A stretch of DNA of 64,000 bases from Variovorax paradoxus (GCF_029919115.1 NZ_CP123990.1:1674001-1738000), one strand, 5' to 3'. Positions 35,111 to 45,224 are shown, numbered from the stretch's first letter. Notes: generated by a model from the sequence alone, not told the origin. Made by a program: numbers and translations.

Positions 35111-35154
35111 ATTGCGCCACCGCACCCTTGCTGCGTGCGGTGGTGTGCCGCAAT
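35111..35154. promoter_or_regulatory. Nested inverted repeat, possible shared enhancer site
   Basis: CCACCGCAC (35117-35125) and GTGCGGTGG (35135-35143) are a perfect 9-bp inverted repeat with a 9-nt gap. Outer arms ATTGCG (35111-35116) and CGCAAT (35149-35154) extend it with a 5-nt asymmetry. It lies about 120 bp upstream of the predicted xoxF start and about 260 bp upstream of the opposite start, suitable for a sigma-54 activator. The binding protein is inferred only. Confidence 0.4.
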
Positions 35155-35365
35155 GGGACGCTTACCTAGGGAAATCCCGGGCGTTCGAAAGCATTGCGCA
35201 GCGCAGCACAACACGCATGCGGTGGCCTGCGCGCGAAATGCGCATCCAAATTTGACGCAAAGTGTCTCGTGCGAAGTACGCATGCCAGGCCCTGATGAGC
35301 CGCGTGGGCGGCCTGCGCAGGCAAATGAGTAGGGACTCATCACAGTGAAAACCCTTGCCGGCCAG

Positions 35366-35380
35366 AGGCACAGAATTTGC
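35366..35380 (+). promoter_or_regulatory. Sigma-54-like promoter for the ABC/TonB uptake operon
   Basis: AGGCAC-AGAAT-TTGC matches the -24/-12 consensus TGGCAC-N5-TTGC at every position except the first T. The predicted start is near 35391, 55 nt before the ATPase gene. Confidence 0.55.
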
Positions 35381-35445
35381 GGATCGAATGGCAAACGGCA
35401 AATAACATTGAAGCCCGAACAGCTCGACAAATCACACCGCCCTAC

Positions 35446-36159
35446 ATGCTGCGAACCATCGACTTAACCAAGCGCTATGGCACGCGCACGGCGCTGCGGT
35501 CGTTGTCGCTGCAGCTGGCTGCGGGCCAGTTCGTGGCACTGCTCGGCCCCAACGGCGCGGGCAAGTCGACGCTGTTCCAGGTGTTGACGGGCATGTTCGC
35601 TGCCGACGAAGGCGAGGTCGAGGTCGCCGGCCATTCGCTGCGCCGCTCGGCCACTGCTGCACTGCGGCATATCGGCGTGGTGTTCCAGCAGATGTCGCTC
35701 GACCTGGACCTGAGCATCCGGCGCAACCTGCTGTTCCAGGCCGACCTGCACGGCCTGCCGCGGCGGCTGGCCGAAGAGCGCATTGCTTCGGCCTGCGAAC
35801 GCCTGAACATCGACGCAGACCTGAACCGCAAGGTGCGCGAACTGTCGGGCGGCAACCGGCGCAAGGTGGAGCTTGCGCGCGCGGGCCTGCACCGGCCGGC
35901 CGTGCTGCTGATGGACGAAGCCACCGTGGGGCTCGACCCGAAGTCGCGGCAAGACCTTTTGGCCGCACTGCGCGCCGACGTGCGCGAGCGCGGCGTGTGC
36001 GTGCTGTGGGCCACGCACCGGGTCGAAGAAGCCGAAGAGGCCGACCGGGTGCTCGTGCTGCACAAGGGTTCCCTGCTGGCGGACGGCACGCCCGCAGAGG
36101 TGGGCCAGCTGCTCGGCGGCGCCACGCTGGAGGCGGGCTTCATCGCGCGCACTGCCTGA
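35446..36159 (+). CDS. ABC transporter ATPase, PQQ-dehydrogenase-linked (PedB/LutE-like)
   Basis: This 237-residue ATPase has Walker A GPNGAGKST, Q-loop VVFQQMS, signature RELSGGNRRKVELA, Walker B VLLMDEATVGLD and switch histidine in WATHRVEEAEEA. With the following propeller, binding protein and permease it reproduces the ABC set found beside PQQ alcohol dehydrogenases, called PedA1A2BC in Pseudomonas and related to Lut proteins of Methylobacterium, both linked to lanthanide uptake. The substrate here is inferred from family and from xoxF next door. The ATG at 35446 was preferred to upstream in-frame starts lacking conserved sequence. Confidence 0.85.
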   Translation: MLRTIDLTKRYGTRTALRSLSLQLAAGQFVALLGPNGAGKSTLFQVLTGMFAADEGEVEVAGHSLRRSATAALRHIGVVFQQMSLDLDLSIRRNLLFQADLHGLPRRLAEERIASACERLNIDADLNRKVRELSGGNRRKVELARAGLHRPAVLLMDEATVGLDPKSRQDLLAALRADVRERGVCVLWATHRVEEAEEADRVLVLHKGSLLADGTPAEVGQLLGGATLEAGFIARTA

Positions 36160-36201
36160 ACACAAAGAAAGAATTCGAGTCAAGAAAAATGGAGACATCG
36201 C

Positions 36202-37224
36202 ATGCGGCAACCTTCTTTCCCTTCGCTTCGTCGCGCGTCTGTTCGAACTGCCTGCCGCTCTAGCGCTGTCGTTGCCGCACTTGCGCTCCTGCTGGCCGCC
36301 GGGGGCAACGCCGCGCTGGCGCAGGGCACCGCCTATGTGTCGAGCGAAAAAGACAGCGCGCTGACGATGATCGACCTGGCAACGCTGGCCGTGAAGGGCA
36401 CCATTGCCACCTGCAAGCGCGCGCGCCACATCCAGCTGACACCCGAGCGGCAGATCATGGTGGCGTGCACCGACTCCAACCAGGCCGACCTGATCGACCC
36501 CGCGACCGGCAAATCGGTGCGCCGCATTCCGCTGGGCGACGAGCCCGAGGCCTTCGACCTTTCGCCGGACGGCAAGGTGATTTATGTTTCGAATGAAGAC
36601 GCGGGCGAGGCCAGCTTCATCGACACGGCCAGCGGCAAGAAGCTGCGCTCGGTGAAGGTGGGCGCGGAGCCAGAGGGCGTAAAGGTGAGCGCCGACGGCA
36701 AGACCCTGTACGTGACCTCGGAAGTGGCAAGCCTGGTGCACGTGATCGACACCGCCAGCGGCAAGGTCGTCAAGAACATCCGCGTGGGCAAGCGCCCGCG
36801 GCGCATGGCCATCACGCCGGACGGAAAAGAGCTGTGGGTCACCAATGAGCTGGGCGCCAGCGTCAGCATTGTCTCGACCGCCACCAACGAGGTGATCGAC
36901 ACGCTCAAGTTCGAAGTGAAGGGCGCACGCGCCGAAGACATCACGCCCGTCGGCATCCAGATGACGAGCGACGGCAAGCGCGCGTTCGTGGGCCTTGGCC
37001 GCGCCAACCACGTGGCCTTTGTCGACGTGCCCGGCCGCAAGGTCGGTTCGCTGGTGCTGGTCGGCAAGCGGGCCTGGAACGTCACGCTCGACAAGGCGCA
37101 GGCCCGGCTCTATGTGGTCAACGGCCTGAGCGACGACGTCACCGTGGTCGACGTGGCCGGTGCCAAGGCAGTGAAGAGCGTTCCGGTAGGGCGCGTGCCC
37201 TATGGGCTCGTGATCGTCGAATGA
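36202..37224 (+). CDS. Periplasmic beta-propeller protein of the PQQ-linked ABC operon (PedA2/LutB-like)
   Basis: This 340-residue exported protein has a signal peptide (SSAVVAALALLLAAGGNAALAQ) and YVTN-type blades (AYVSSEKDSALTMIDLA, IYVSNEDAGEASFIDTASG, LWVTNELGASVSIV). The family accompanies the PQQ-linked ABC transporter. Its role is unknown; periplasmic metal or metallophore handling is possible. It starts 42 bp after the ATPase gene, and its stop overlaps the next start (ATGA). Confidence 0.82.
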   Translation: MRQPSFPSLRRASVRTACRSSAVVAALALLLAAGGNAALAQGTAYVSSEKDSALTMIDLATLAVKGTIATCKRARHIQLTPERQIMVACTDSNQADLIDPATGKSVRRIPLGDEPEAFDLSPDGKVIYVSNEDAGEASFIDTASGKKLRSVKVGAEPEGVKVSADGKTLYVTSEVASLVHVIDTASGKVVKNIRVGKRPRRMAITPDGKELWVTNELGASVSIVSTATNEVIDTLKFEVKGARAEDITPVGIQMTSDGKRAFVGLGRANHVAFVDVPGRKVGSLVLVGKRAWNVTLDKAQARLYVVNGLSDDVTVVDVAGAKAVKSVPVGRVPYGLVIVE

Positions 37225-38411
37225 GGACGCGCGCAAAGGCAAAGTGCCCTGCGGGCGCGTGGTTGATGGCCGTGGCGCTCGTTTCGCTCATGGCGCCGGT
37301 GGCGGCGGGCGCGGCTGTGCTCAAGGCCACGCTGATCACGCCCGATGACGATCCGCGGCTGGAGCGGTCGCGGGTGGAGCGCGCCTACCTCGGCCATCCG
37401 GGCGGGCCGCTGTCCGACGGGCTCGAGGTGGCGCTCGAAGAAACCCGGTTCGAGCTGGAGGCGGTGGGTGCCGAAGTGGCGCTGGCCACCGCGCCGGCCG
37501 CGTCCATCGAGGCCGCGCGCGCCGCGGCTGTGGCTGCCGAGAAAGCCGGCGCAGCGGTGCTGCTGACCGACCTGCCCGCCGATTGGACGCTGGCCGTGGC
37601 CGACGCCGTGAAGCTGCCGGTGCTCAACCTCGGCGACGCAGCCGACCGCCTGCGCCAGCAGGACTGCCGCGCGCGCCTTTTTCACCTGATGCCGAGCGAA
37701 CGCATGCGCAGCGACGCGCTCGCGCAAACGCTGGTGTCCCGCAAGTGGAACAAGCTGCTCCTGCTGGTGGGCGGCAGCCCGCAGGATGCGTTGCGCGCAG
37801 CCACCGCTCAGGCATCGATCAAGCGCTACGGCCTGCAGGTGGTGGCGAGCAAGCCGTTCAAGCTTTCGGCCGATCCGCGTGAGCGCGATCTGGCCAACCC
37901 GCTGCTGCTGACGGCCGGCAACGGCTATGACGCCGTGTGGGTGGTCGACAGCGACGGAGAATTTGCCCGCACGCTGCCCTACCGCACGGTGCTGCCGCGC
38001 CCGGTGGTGGGCGATGGCGGGCTGGTGGCGGTGGCCTGGCATGCGCAGTTCGAGCGCTATGGCGCGCCGCAGGTCTCGCGGCGCTTTGCCAAGGCCGCCA
38101 GGCGGCCGATGACGGCGCACGACTGGTCTGCCTGGATGGCCGGCAAGACCCTGGCGGCCATCGCGATTGCGGCGCCCAAGGGGCCGGTTGCGGCCTGGGC
38201 CCAGGCCATCGGCAAGACCACGCTCGACGGCTCCAAGGGCACCACCCTGAGCTTTCGCGCCTGGGACGGCCAATTGCGCCAGCCCATGCTGCTGACCGAC
38301 GGGCAGGGCGTGATTGCGCAGGCGCCTGCCGAAGGCGTGCTGCATGCGCGCAACGTGCTCGACACGCTGGGTGCCGATGCGCCGGAGAAGCTATGTCCGA
38401 ACGCACGCTGA
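37221..38411 (+). CDS. ABC transporter periplasmic binding protein, PQQ-linked (PedA1/LutA-like)
   Basis: This 396-residue exported protein has a signal peptide and a type 1 periplasmic-binding fold (LITPDDDPRLERSRVERAY near the start; ATAQASIKRYGLQVVASKPF; GNGYDAVWVVDSDGEFA). It matches the binding protein class that travels with the PQQ-linked ABC transporter and probably delivers a rare-earth ion or complex. Its end overlaps the permease gene by 19 bp. Confidence 0.82.
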   Translation: MRTRAKAKCPAGAWLMAVALVSLMAPVAAGAAVLKATLITPDDDPRLERSRVERAYLGHPGGPLSDGLEVALEETRFELEAVGAEVALATAPAASIEAARAAAVAAEKAGAAVLLTDLPADWTLAVADAVKLPVLNLGDAADRLRQQDCRARLFHLMPSERMRSDALAQTLVSRKWNKLLLLVGGSPQDALRAATAQASIKRYGLQVVASKPFKLSADPRERDLANPLLLTAGNGYDAVWVVDSDGEFARTLPYRTVLPRPVVGDGGLVAVAWHAQFERYGAPQVSRRFAKAARRPMTAHDWSAWMAGKTLAAIAIAAPKGPVAAWAQAIGKTTLDGSKGTTLSFRAWDGQLRQPMLLTDGQGVIAQAPAEGVLHARNVLDTLGADAPEKLCPNAR

Positions 38412-39280
38412 AAACGCAAACGCCCGCCGGCGAACATGCCGAGCCCACCGCCAGGCGAGGCCTGGTCCACGCGCTGCAGGCCATGCGCGCCATCGTGCTG
38501 CGCGAGCTCTACAAGTTTTCGCAGCAGACCGGGCGGTTGGTGTCGGCGCTGGTACGGCCGCTCTTGTGGCTGGCCGTGTTTGCGGCGGGTTTCCGCAATG
38601 TGTTCGGCGTGGCGATCGTCGAGCCCTACGACACCTACATTCCGTACGACGTGTACATCGTGCCCGGGCTGGTCGGCATGGTGCTGCTGTTCAACGGCAT
38701 GCAGTCGTCATTGGCCATGGTGTACGACCGCGAGATGGGGCTGATGCGCCTTTTGCTCACGGCGCCGCTGCCGCGGCCCTGGCTTCTGTTTTCCAAGCTG
38801 TGCGCCACGGCGCTGCTTTCGGTGCTGCAGGCGCTGGTGTTCGTTGTCGTGGCGGCGCTCATCGGCACCGAACTGCCGCTGCTGTCGCTTGCCGGCCTGC
38901 ATGCGCTCGTGGCGCTGGCGGCCGGCGCGCTCATGCTGGGAGCGCTCGGGCTGCTGCTGTCGGTGCACATCAAGCAGCTGGAGAACTTTGCGGGCACGAT
39001 GAACTTCGTCATCTTTCCGATGTACTTCCTGTCGACCGCACTCTATCCGCTGTGGAAGCTGCAGGAGTCGGGTGCCGAATGGGTGTACCAGCTGGCGCGC
39101 TTCAATCCCTTTACCTATGCGGTGGAGTGGATTCGCTTTGCCCTCTACGGCAAGGACCCGGGCCTTGCGCCCTATGTGGTGCTGGGCTGCCTGATCGTCT
39201 TCTTCGGGTTTGCCTGCTGGGGCTACGACCCGCAGCGCGGCTTTGGCGGACTGACCAAGCGCGGAGGCGGTGGGCCATGA
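38393..39280 (+). CDS. ABC transporter permease, PQQ-linked (PedC/LutF-like)
   Basis: This 295-residue ABC-2 type permease has about six membrane helices (for example LVRPLLWLAVFAAGF, VPGLVGMVLLFNGM, VLQALVFVVVAALIG, LGCLIVFFGFACWGY). ABC-2 permeases are mostly exporters, yet this family is tied to lanthanide import phenotypes, so direction needs caution. The start lies inside the end of the binding protein gene; the stop overlaps the TctC-type gene (ATGA). Confidence 0.85.
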   Translation: MSERTLKTQTPAGEHAEPTARRGLVHALQAMRAIVLRELYKFSQQTGRLVSALVRPLLWLAVFAAGFRNVFGVAIVEPYDTYIPYDVYIVPGLVGMVLLFNGMQSSLAMVYDREMGLMRLLLTAPLPRPWLLFSKLCATALLSVLQALVFVVVAALIGTELPLLSLAGLHALVALAAGALMLGALGLLLSVHIKQLENFAGTMNFVIFPMYFLSTALYPLWKLQESGAEWVYQLARFNPFTYAVEWIRFALYGKDPGLAPYVVLGCLIVFFGFACWGYDPQRGFGGLTKRGGGGP

Positions 39281-40275
39281 GCGAACAGGGCGGCGATGTC
39301 ACCCGGCGCCGCTGGCTGCAGCATGCGGCCGCGCTAGGGCTGGGCGCATCGGCCATGCCGCGCGCGGTGGCTTCGAACGAGCCGTTTCCGTCCCGCCCGA
39401 TCACGCTGTGGGTGCCATGGCCCGCCGGCGGGGCCACCGACATCTCGCTGCGGATTCTTGCCGAACTGGCCTCCGTGCCGCTCGGCCAGCCGGTGCTGAC
39501 CGAAAACCGCGGCGGCGCCGGCGGCACGCTGGCCATGCCGGTGCTGCAGCAGGCCAAGCCCGACGGCTACACCATCGCGCAAATGCCGCAGCCGGTGTTC
39601 CGGGCGCCGCACGTGCAGAAGGTGCTCTGGGACCCGATCCGCGATGTGACGCCGATCATCCAGGTGTCCAGCGTGACCTTCGGCATGCTGGTTGCGGCGG
39701 GCAGCTCCGTGCGTTCGCTCGAGGACATGTTCGCCTTTGCGCGAGCGCGGCCGGGCGAGCTGACCATTGCCACCAACGGCATCGGCACCACGCCGCACAT
39801 GGTGCTGGAGGCGCTGTTCACGGCGCGGGGGCTGCGCTACATCCATGTGCCCTACAAGGGCACGGCCGAGCAGCTGAACGCCATTGCGGGCGGGCAGGTG
39901 ATGGCGGGCGTCAATTCCACCGGGTTCGGGCCGGCGGTGGACGCCGGCACGCTGCGGCTGCTGGCCATCTTTTCAAGCGAGCGCTCCAGGCGGTGGCCGC
40001 AAGTGCCGGTGCTGCGCGAACTCGGGTTCGACATCGTGGCGAAGTCGCCCTACGGCCTGTCCGGGCCGCGCGGCATGTCGCCGGCGGTGATCGGCGTGCT
40101 GCACGACGCTTTCAAGAAGGCCATGTTCGACCAGCGCTTCAAGGACGAACTGGCCAAGTACGACCAGGAGGTCGACTACCTCGGGCCGGAGGCCTATGCG
40201 CAGTCGTGCCGCGAGATCTTCGCGCAGGAGCGCGCCATGGTGGAGAAGCTGGGCCTCACGCGCACCGGCACCTGA
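39277..40275 (+). CDS. TctC/Bug-family periplasmic receptor within the uptake operon
   Basis: This 332-residue receptor has a twin-arginine-like signal (TRRRWLQHAAALGLGASA) and Bug-family hallmarks (ITLWVPWPAGGATDIS, PVLTENRGGAGG, VPYKGTAEQLNAIAGGQVMAG). Such receptors bind tricarboxylates or other carboxylates. No TctA or TctB partner is present. Its ATGA coupling to the permease and position before the TonB receptor suggest a part in the same process, perhaps binding a metal-carboxylate, which is speculative. Confidence 0.85.
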   Translation: MSEQGGDVTRRRWLQHAAALGLGASAMPRAVASNEPFPSRPITLWVPWPAGGATDISLRILAELASVPLGQPVLTENRGGAGGTLAMPVLQQAKPDGYTIAQMPQPVFRAPHVQKVLWDPIRDVTPIIQVSSVTFGMLVAAGSSVRSLEDMFAFARARPGELTIATNGIGTTPHMVLEALFTARGLRYIHVPYKGTAEQLNAIAGGQVMAGVNSTGFGPAVDAGTLRLLAIFSSERSRRWPQVPVLRELGFDIVAKSPYGLSGPRGMSPAVIGVLHDAFKKAMFDQRFKDELAKYDQEVDYLGPEAYAQSCREIFAQERAMVEKLGLTRTGT

Positions 40276-40291
40276 AAACAGGAGGGAACCC

Positions 40292-42607
40292 GTGAGCCGA
40301 CCGAACAAGAAAAAAGGCAACCGCCGCCTCGTCGGCCTCGACATGGCGGCCCTGGCCGCGGTGGCCGCCGCAGCCTGCCCGATGATGGGCCACGCGCAGG
40401 ACGCCGCGCCGCAGGCGGGCAGCCTGCCGACCGTCGAAGTGGTCAGCACCACGCCCGTGCCGGGCATCGAGGTGCCCAGGGACCAGATTCCGTCGAACGT
40501 GCAGACGGCGGACGACCGGCAGCTGCGCCGCGCGCAAAGCCTGAACTTGCCCGACTTCATGGCCACGCAGCTGCCGAGCGTCAACGTGAACGAGATCCAG
40601 GGCAATCCGTACCAGGTCGACGTGAACTACCGCGGCTTTACCGCGAGCCCGGTGCTGGGCACGCCGCAGGGCCTCTCGGTGTACCAGGACGGCGTGCGCG
40701 TGAACGAACCCTTCGGCGACGTGGTGAACTGGGACCTGATTCCGAAGGCAGCCATATCGAGCATCACGCTGCTGCCGGGCTCCAACCCGCTGTTCGGGCT
40801 GAACACGCTCGGCGGCGCGCTGTCGCTGCAGACCAAGCGGGGCGACACGCATCCGGGTACCGAGCTGGAACTGCAGGCCGGCTCTTTCGGCCGCGTGAGC
40901 ACCGAGCTCACGCATGGCCGCAAGCTGGGCGAGGGCGGGCACCTCTTTCTTGCATTCGGCGGCCTCAACGAAGACGGTTGGCGCAACTATTCGCCTTCCC
41001 GCGTGCGGCAGCTGTTTGCCAAGGTGGGGCAAGACAGCGGCAAGCTCTCGTGGGACCTGAGCCTTACCCACGGCGACAACCGCATGGTGGGCAACGGCCT
41101 GCTGCCGGAGTCGATGCTGGCGCAGAACCGCAAGCAGGTGTACACGCGGCCAGACCGCACCGACAACCTCATGTCGATGCTCACGCTCAACGCCAGCTAC
41201 CGCCTGAGCGACGTGCAGACGATTTCCATGACCGCGTACACGCGGCGCTCGCGCTACAGCACGCTCAACGGCGACCTGAACGACGGCTTTGCGCCGCCCG
41301 ACGTCGAGGCGTCCGGCGTGGAGAACCGCACCTACACGCGGCAGCAGGGCGAGGGCGTGGCACTGCAATCGACCTATACGGCCGGCATTCACCAGCTCAC
41401 CTTCGGCGCCTCGTTCGACCGTGCACGCACGCGCTTTTTGCAGACCGAAGCGGAAGGCTTTCTCGACGGCACGCGCGCCGTGGTGCCGCAAGAAGAGGCC
41501 GAGGTCGACGCGCTGCTCTCGGGCAAGAGCCGCACCGCCAGCCTCTATTTCTCCGACCTGATCACATTGCAGCCGAACCTGCAGCTCAGCCTTTCCGGCC
41601 GCTACAACGACACCCGCGTTTCCACCCGCGACGACGGCCGCGCCTGGCTCGGGCTTTCGACCCAGCTCGACGGCGAAGGCCGCTACAAGAAGTTCAACCC
41701 TGCCATCGGCCTCACATGGCAGGCCACGCCGCGGCTCACGGCCTATGCCGGCTGGAGCCAGGGCAGCCGCGCGCCGAGCCCTATCGAGCTGGGCTGCTCC
41801 GATCCGGCCAACGCGTGTGTGCTGCCCAATGCGCTGCAGTCCGATCCGCCGCTCAAGCAGGTGGTTTCGCAGACCTTCGAAACAGGGTTGCGCGGCACGT
41901 TTGAAGACGGGCTGCGATGGAATGCATCGGTGTTCCGCACAGTCAACAAGGACGACCTGCTGTTCGTCAGCAGCGGGCTTTCGCGCGGGTACTTCAGCAA
42001 CTTTGGGCGCACGCTGCGCCAAGGCGTCGAGCTCGGCCTTTCGCAGCAGGGCGACCGCGTCGACTGGTCGCTGTCGTACAGCTATCTGCGCGCAAGGTAC
42101 GACTCGCCGGCATGCCTGGTGTCCGAATCGAACAGCAGCGCCGAGACCAACCCCGCCTGCACCGGCGAAGGCGAGATTGCCGTGCGGCCCGGAGACCGCC
42201 TGCCGGGCCTGCCGGCGCACTCGCTCAAGTTCAACGTCGACTGGCGGGTTACGCCAAGCTGGAGCCTGGGCGCGCAATACCGCGTGTATTCACGGCAGAC
42301 CGTGCGCGGCAACGAGAACGGGCTGCACGTGCCCGACGGGGCGGACTTCAGCGGCAGCGGCCGCATCGGCGGCTATGCGCTGCTCGACCTCACCACGCGT
42401 TGGAAGCTCGGGCGCAATGTGGAGCTTTTTGCCAAGGTGGCCAACGTGTTCAACCGCCGCTATGCCACCGCGGGACAGTTGGGGCACAACGGCTTTGACG
42501 CCAGCGGCGTGGTGGCGTCGCCGGACGCGTGGCGCAACTCGCAGTTCGTGGCGCCGGGTGCGCCTCGGGCGGTGTGGGTGGGGCTGCGCATGCAGTTGGG
42601 GGTTTGA
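40292..42607 (+). CDS. TonB-dependent outer-membrane receptor (candidate lanthanide/lanthanophore receptor)
   Basis: This 771-residue receptor has a signal peptide, a plug domain (LPSVNVNEIQGNPYQVDVNYRGF is the region; key part VDVNYRGF, then GLSVYQDGVRVNEPFGDVVN) and a beta-barrel ending in an aromatic-poor but hydrophobic strand (VWVGLRMQLGV). A GTG start at 40292 follows a consensus AGGAGG. No TonB box can be named with confidence. By operon position it may import a rare-earth complex, like LutH. It converges on cbbR with a 19-bp gap. Confidence 0.88.
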   Translation: MSRPNKKKGNRRLVGLDMAALAAVAAAACPMMGHAQDAAPQAGSLPTVEVVSTTPVPGIEVPRDQIPSNVQTADDRQLRRAQSLNLPDFMATQLPSVNVNEIQGNPYQVDVNYRGFTASPVLGTPQGLSVYQDGVRVNEPFGDVVNWDLIPKAAISSITLLPGSNPLFGLNTLGGALSLQTKRGDTHPGTELELQAGSFGRVSTELTHGRKLGEGGHLFLAFGGLNEDGWRNYSPSRVRQLFAKVGQDSGKLSWDLSLTHGDNRMVGNGLLPESMLAQNRKQVYTRPDRTDNLMSMLTLNASYRLSDVQTISMTAYTRRSRYSTLNGDLNDGFAPPDVEASGVENRTYTRQQGEGVALQSTYTAGIHQLTFGASFDRARTRFLQTEAEGFLDGTRAVVPQEEAEVDALLSGKSRTASLYFSDLITLQPNLQLSLSGRYNDTRVSTRDDGRAWLGLSTQLDGEGRYKKFNPAIGLTWQATPRLTAYAGWSQGSRAPSPIELGCSDPANACVLPNALQSDPPLKQVVSQTFETGLRGTFEDGLRWNASVFRTVNKDDLLFVSSGLSRGYFSNFGRTLRQGVELGLSQQGDRVDWSLSYSYLRARYDSPACLVSESNSSAETNPACTGEGEIAVRPGDRLPGLPAHSLKFNVDWRVTPSWSLGAQYRVYSRQTVRGNENGLHVPDGADFSGSGRIGGYALLDLTTRWKLGRNVELFAKVANVFNRRYATAGQLGHNGFDASGVVASPDAWRNSQFVAPGAPRAVWVGLRMQLGV

Positions 42608-42626
42608 GCCGGCGCACCCGGGGGCT

Positions 42627-43604
42627 TCAGGCGGCGCGGCGTGCGCTGCGTTTCTTGGCCGGGGCACGCGCCGCGGGCAATGAACCCAGCTGATGCTGGA
42701 TCTGCGCCTGTCCATGCACGCGCAGGTACTCCTCGAAAGCCAGTGCCACTTGCGGCAGTTGCCGCGACGCAAGGTGCATCACGTACCAGTCGCGCACCAC
42801 CGGGTTGCCGGGCACGGGCAGCACGCCCAGCAGCCCTGCGTTCATTTCGAGCACGCAGGTGTGCATCGACAGAAAGGCGATGCCGAAGCCCGCGGCGCAC
42901 ATCTGCTTGATGGCCTCGTTGCTCGACAGCTCGGAGCCGATGCGCAGCGGCAGCCCCTGGTCCTTGAAGAAGCGTTCGACCGTGGTGCGCGTGCCCGAGC
43001 CGCGCTCGCGCACCAGCATGCGCGTGTCTGACAGCATGGCAAGCGTGGGCTTGGCCGCCGACATGAGCGGATGGCTCGGCGCAGCGAGAAAAGCCATCGG
43101 GTGCTTGGCGAAGGCGCTGGAATTTGTCTTCAGCTCGGCAGGGGGGCGGCCCATGATGGCGATGTCGATCTCCTGCCCCGCGAGCATGCGCACGATCTCG
43201 TCGCGGTTGCCGACCTGTAGCTTGACCTTCACCTTCGGGTGTTCCTTGGCGAAGTTCACCAGGATGGGCGGCAGCAGGTATTCGGCCGTGGTGATGGCGC
43301 CCACGCGCAGCGTGCCCGAGAACACCCCCTGCAGCATGGCCATTTCGTCGCCGGCCTCGCGCCACAGGTCGAGGATGCGGCCCGCATAACCCGCCAGCAG
43401 TTCGCCCGCCTCGGTCAGCCGGATGCCGCGCCCTGTGCGCTGCAACAGCGGCGTGCCGGCCGATTCCTCGAGCGTGCCGATCTGGATCGACACCGCCGGT
43501 TGCGTCAGGTGCATTTCGTCTGCAGCAAGCGAAACGCTGCCGAGCCGCGCCACGGCGTGAAAGGTGGCGAGCTGGCGAAAGCTCGCGTGCTTGGAAAGGG
43601 GCAT
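42627..43604 (-). CDS. cbbR: LysR-type regulator CbbR
   Basis: This 325-residue LysR regulator has the N-terminal helix-turn-helix FRQLATFHAVARLGSVSLAA and HLTQPAVSIQI, and a co-inducer domain. It is divergent from cbbLS, the standard arrangement for the activator of the Calvin operon. The C-terminus ends in a basic, alanine-rich tail. Confidence 0.92.
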   Translation of the reverse strand: MPLSKHASFRQLATFHAVARLGSVSLAADEMHLTQPAVSIQIGTLEESAGTPLLQRTGRGIRLTEAGELLAGYAGRILDLWREAGDEMAMLQGVFSGTLRVGAITTAEYLLPPILVNFAKEHPKVKVKLQVGNRDEIVRMLAGQEIDIAIMGRPPAELKTNSSAFAKHPMAFLAAPSHPLMSAAKPTLAMLSDTRMLVRERGSGTRTTVERFFKDQGLPLRIGSELSSNEAIKQMCAAGFGIAFLSMHTCVLEMNAGLLGVLPVPGNPVVRDWYVMHLASRQLPQVALAFEEYLRVHGQAQIQHQLGSLPAARAPAKKRSARRAA

Positions 43605-45189
<1,585 letters not shown>

Positions 45190-45224
45190 CGCCGCCCGTT
45201 CACCTTTTTCCTGGAGCAACCGAC

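Larger units (their letters stand above)
34931..35445. other. 515-bp divergent regulatory spacer between xoxF and the uptake operon
   Basis: No gene is supported here. The spacer holds a minus-strand sigma-54-like promoter for xoxF, a plus-strand one for the ABC/TonB operon, a large dyad at 35111-35154, and a 16-bp palindrome ATGAGT-AGGG-ACTCAT at 35325-35340. CATTGCGC occurs twice (near 35110 and 35193). Its length and content fit a shared control region with distal activator binding. Confidence 0.6.

Noticed and set aside
39277..40275. Treating the TctC gene as an inserted foreign gene
   Set aside because: It is ATGA-coupled upstream, 16 bp from the next start, and its composition matches its neighbours, so it looks like a settled operon member.
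40256..42277. Long antisense open frame (673 codons) opposite the TonB receptor
   Set aside because: The translation is arginine- and alanine-rich without family features; the sense frame is a clear receptor.
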